From assembly GCA_012521455.1 (NCBI GenBank), contig JAAYMJ010000282.1, positions 1 through 5,985 on the forward strand: a stretch of 5,985 nucleotides of DNA, given 5' to 3'. Under the pieces are notes generated by a model. The model did not search any database. It was not told the DNA's origin and was given only the letters and a program-made list of their open reading frames with translations. This document shows positions 4,663-5,985 of the stretch, one piece after another. Each line of letters opens with the position of its first letter. Positions within the stretch are counted from its first letter, which is position 1. The translations under genes were made by a program, and so were the position numbers. This DNA is from Clostridiaceae bacterium. GTDB taxonomy: Bacteria; Bacillota; Clostridia; UMGS1883; JAAYMJ01.

Positions 4663-5985
4663 GTGGAAAAAATAAAGGGATTTTTAAAAAGCAAATGGGC
4701 AAAACGCATATTGGCCGTTGTTTTAATTTTTGCGGTAGGGTTTGGCATATTCCAATACATATCCAAAAAGAAAAAAAGCGAAGCCTCAACCAATGAGGAA
4801 ACTGTGCAAACAGCAACGGTTATTAAAAGCTCAATCAGAAACACCATATCAGGCTCAGGCACCGTTTCCCCCATTGAAAGGTATGACATTGTGCCGTTAG
4901 TCCGCGGCGACATCTTAAAGTCCCCTTTTGATGTGGGGGATTATGTGAAAAAAGATGATTTGCTGTATGAAATAGACCACGAGGATGCGGATATCAACAT
5001 TGAAAAAATGCAAAACAATATTAAAAACCAAAGGATTGCGCTGGAAGAAACCCTAAAGGATATCAGGAACCTAACCATATACGCCCCCGCCAGCGGCCAG
5101 CTTACGGACTTTACCCTAAAAGTAGGGGAACAGGCGGGGAAATCAAAAATCGGGAAAATCACCGATGTAAATACCTTAATAGCAAAGGTTCCCTTTAACA
5201 GCTCGCAAATTTCCCATATAAAGGAAGGCCAAAAAGCAACCATCGGCATTGAAAAATTCATGATGAACGTGGAAGGGACTGTTGTGTCCAAAAGCTCGGT
5301 ATCCCAGGCCCAATCATTAGGAGCTGCCCTTTATGAAGTGGAAATTAAGCTTTCAAACCCTGGGGCAATCCCTGTGGGTACTATGGTTACCGCAACGGTG
5401 CATACCCCGTCAGGGGACATGGTATCCCCCGCCGCGGGGGCTATTGAATACCCCGAACCAGTGAGCTTAATGAGCGAATCCTCAGGAACCGTTAAAAAGG
5501 TTTATGTTAAAAACAATGACTGGGTTGAAAAAGGCCAAAAAATTGCGGAACTTGAAAACGACTCTTTGATAAATTCCTATGAAAGGGCCCAGATTTCCCT
5601 TCGGGACAGCGAGTTAAACTTGGAATCCAGCAAAAAGAGCCTTGATAACTACTACATAAAATCCCCCATCGACGGAGTGGTGATTACCAAAAACTATAAA
5701 GCGGGGGACACCATTGAAGGGACACAGTCCACCACCTTGATGGTTGTGGCCGATATGTCCAAAATGATTTTTACAATTAATGTTGACGAATTAGATATTG
5801 CCAAAATAAAGCTTGAACAAAAGGTGGAAGTTGAAGCCGACGCCTTGCCGGATGAAAAATTTGAAGGCAGGGTTACCAAAATCGCCAGCGAAGGCGTATC
5901 CCAAAACGGGGTTACCACATACGCGGTGGAAGTAACCATTGACGAGCCCGGGGATTTATTGCCCGGAATGAATGTATCCGCTGAA
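4663..5985 (+). CDS. HlyD/MacA-family efflux adaptor with duplicated core unit (3' end cut off)
   Basis: The frame is open from a GTG at 4663 to the right edge: 441 residues with no stop, already longer than a typical YknX/MacA adaptor (about 380). Residues 15-33 form one hydrophobic segment (ILAVVLIFAVGFGIF) between basic flanks, an N-in membrane anchor leaving the rest outside the cell. Two successive adaptor units follow. Unit 1: lipoyl half (about 72-105, VGDYVKKDDLLYEI), short helical hairpin (106-136), second lipoyl half (139-170, YAPASGQLTDF) and beta-barrel strands to about 248. Unit 2 repeats this order: 270-298 (NNDWVEKGQKIAELE), 299-330, 332-365 (KSPIDGVVITKNYKAGD) and a barrel to the edge (LLPGMNVSA). 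Such adaptors pair with an ABC or other exporter, whose genes would be expected downstream (inferred). The short hairpins suit a Gram-positive cell with no outer membrane partner. Cargo unknown. Confidence 0.87.
   Translation, partial: MEKIKGFLKSKWAKRILAVVLIFAVGFGIFQYISKKKKSEASTNEETVQTATVIKSSIRNTISGSGTVSPIERYDIVPLVRGDILKSPFDVGDYVKKDDLLYEIDHEDADINIEKMQNNIKNQRIALEETLKDIRNLTIYAPASGQLTDFTLKVGEQAGKSKIGKITDVNTLIAKVPFNSSQISHIKEGQKATIGIEKFMMNVEGTVVSKSSVSQAQSLGAALYEVEIKLSNPGAIPVGTMVTATVHTPSGDMVSPAAGAIEYPEPVSLMSESSGTVKKVYVKNNDWVEKGQKIAELENDSLINSYERAQISLRDSELNLESSKKSLDNYYIKSPIDGVVITKNYKAGDTIEGTQSTTLMVVADMSKMIFTINVDELDIAKIKLEQKVEVEADALPDEKFEGRVTKIASEGVSQNGVTTYAVEVTIDEPGDLLPGMNVSAE
5426..5440. repeat. GC-only perfect palindrome inside the adaptor gene
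   Basis: CCCCCGCCGCGGGGG is a 15-nt perfect inverted repeat with a single central base, made only of G and C within a roughly 40% GC gene. It encodes the Pro-Ala-Ala-Gly linker between the two adaptor units. In mRNA it could fold as a five-pair GC stem with a GCCGC loop. Confidence 0.45.

Noticed and set aside
4661..4675. Five-codon ATG mini-ORF (Met-Trp-Lys-Lys-stop) as a gene
   Set aside because: Too short to be called a gene. It is reported only as part of the start-site finding, since it may just be an accident of overlapping codons.
4941..5291. Minus-strand open frame of 116 codons opposite the adaptor gene
   Set aside because: It is antisense to the well-supported adaptor frame, lacks recognisable motifs, and its apparent hydrophobicity mirrors Lys/Glu codons on the other strand. 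The frame at 5694-5939 is rejected on the same grounds.
1..5985. CRISPR array, insertion sequence, tRNA, rRNA or riboswitch
   Set aside because: No regularly spaced repeats, transposase motifs, terminal inverted repeats, cloverleaf signatures or known riboswitch core motifs were recognised on either strand.

Overview
This window looks like a chromosomal segment of an anaerobic low-to-moderate GC Firmicute, most likely in the Clostridia. The basis is the A/G-rich coding strand, strong AAGGAGG-type ribosome binding sites, a HemZ-type radical-SAM coproporphyrinogen enzyme, a clostridial-type TGS-domain nucleoside kinase and a YknX/MacA-like adaptor with an N-terminal membrane anchor. All supported genes lie on the + strand. 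I see no mobile element, CRISPR array, tRNA or rRNA.

Layout: (1) Positions 1-287 hold the C-terminal end of a PHP-type histidinol-phosphatase. (2) Positions 303-929 encode a glyoxalase-II-like metallo-beta-lactamase-fold hydrolase. (3) Positions 919-2322 encode HemZ. (4) Positions 2348-3985 encode a TGS-domain P-loop nucleoside (uridine-like) kinase. These four are tightly packed (15-nt gap, 11-nt overlap, 25-nt gap) and read as one operon. (5) After an 81-nt gap with an extended -10 promoter comes a small coiled-coil/zinc-ribbon protein (4067-4435), closed by a strong intrinsic terminator (4434-4465). (6) A 227-nt intergenic region carries an inverted repeat and a -10 box. (7) A HlyD/MacA-type efflux adaptor then runs off the right edge (4663-5985+); it starts with GTG and has a tandemly duplicated lipoyl/beta-barrel unit.

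Functionally, the first block is housekeeping metabolism: histidine biosynthesis, a thioester- or glyoxalase-like hydrolase, oxygen-independent heme synthesis and a nucleotide-salvage-like kinase. The second part starts an export module whose ABC transporter subunits would be expected just past the right edge (inference).

I found no clearly new biological system. The most striking non-gene signal is the complete absence of the tetramer GATC across the window, although about 100 GAT trinucleotides are present. Second is the adaptor start, where an ATG and a GTG overlap in different frames ahead of an A6 tract; one extra A would fuse the ATG to the reading frame. Third is the internal duplication of the adaptor.
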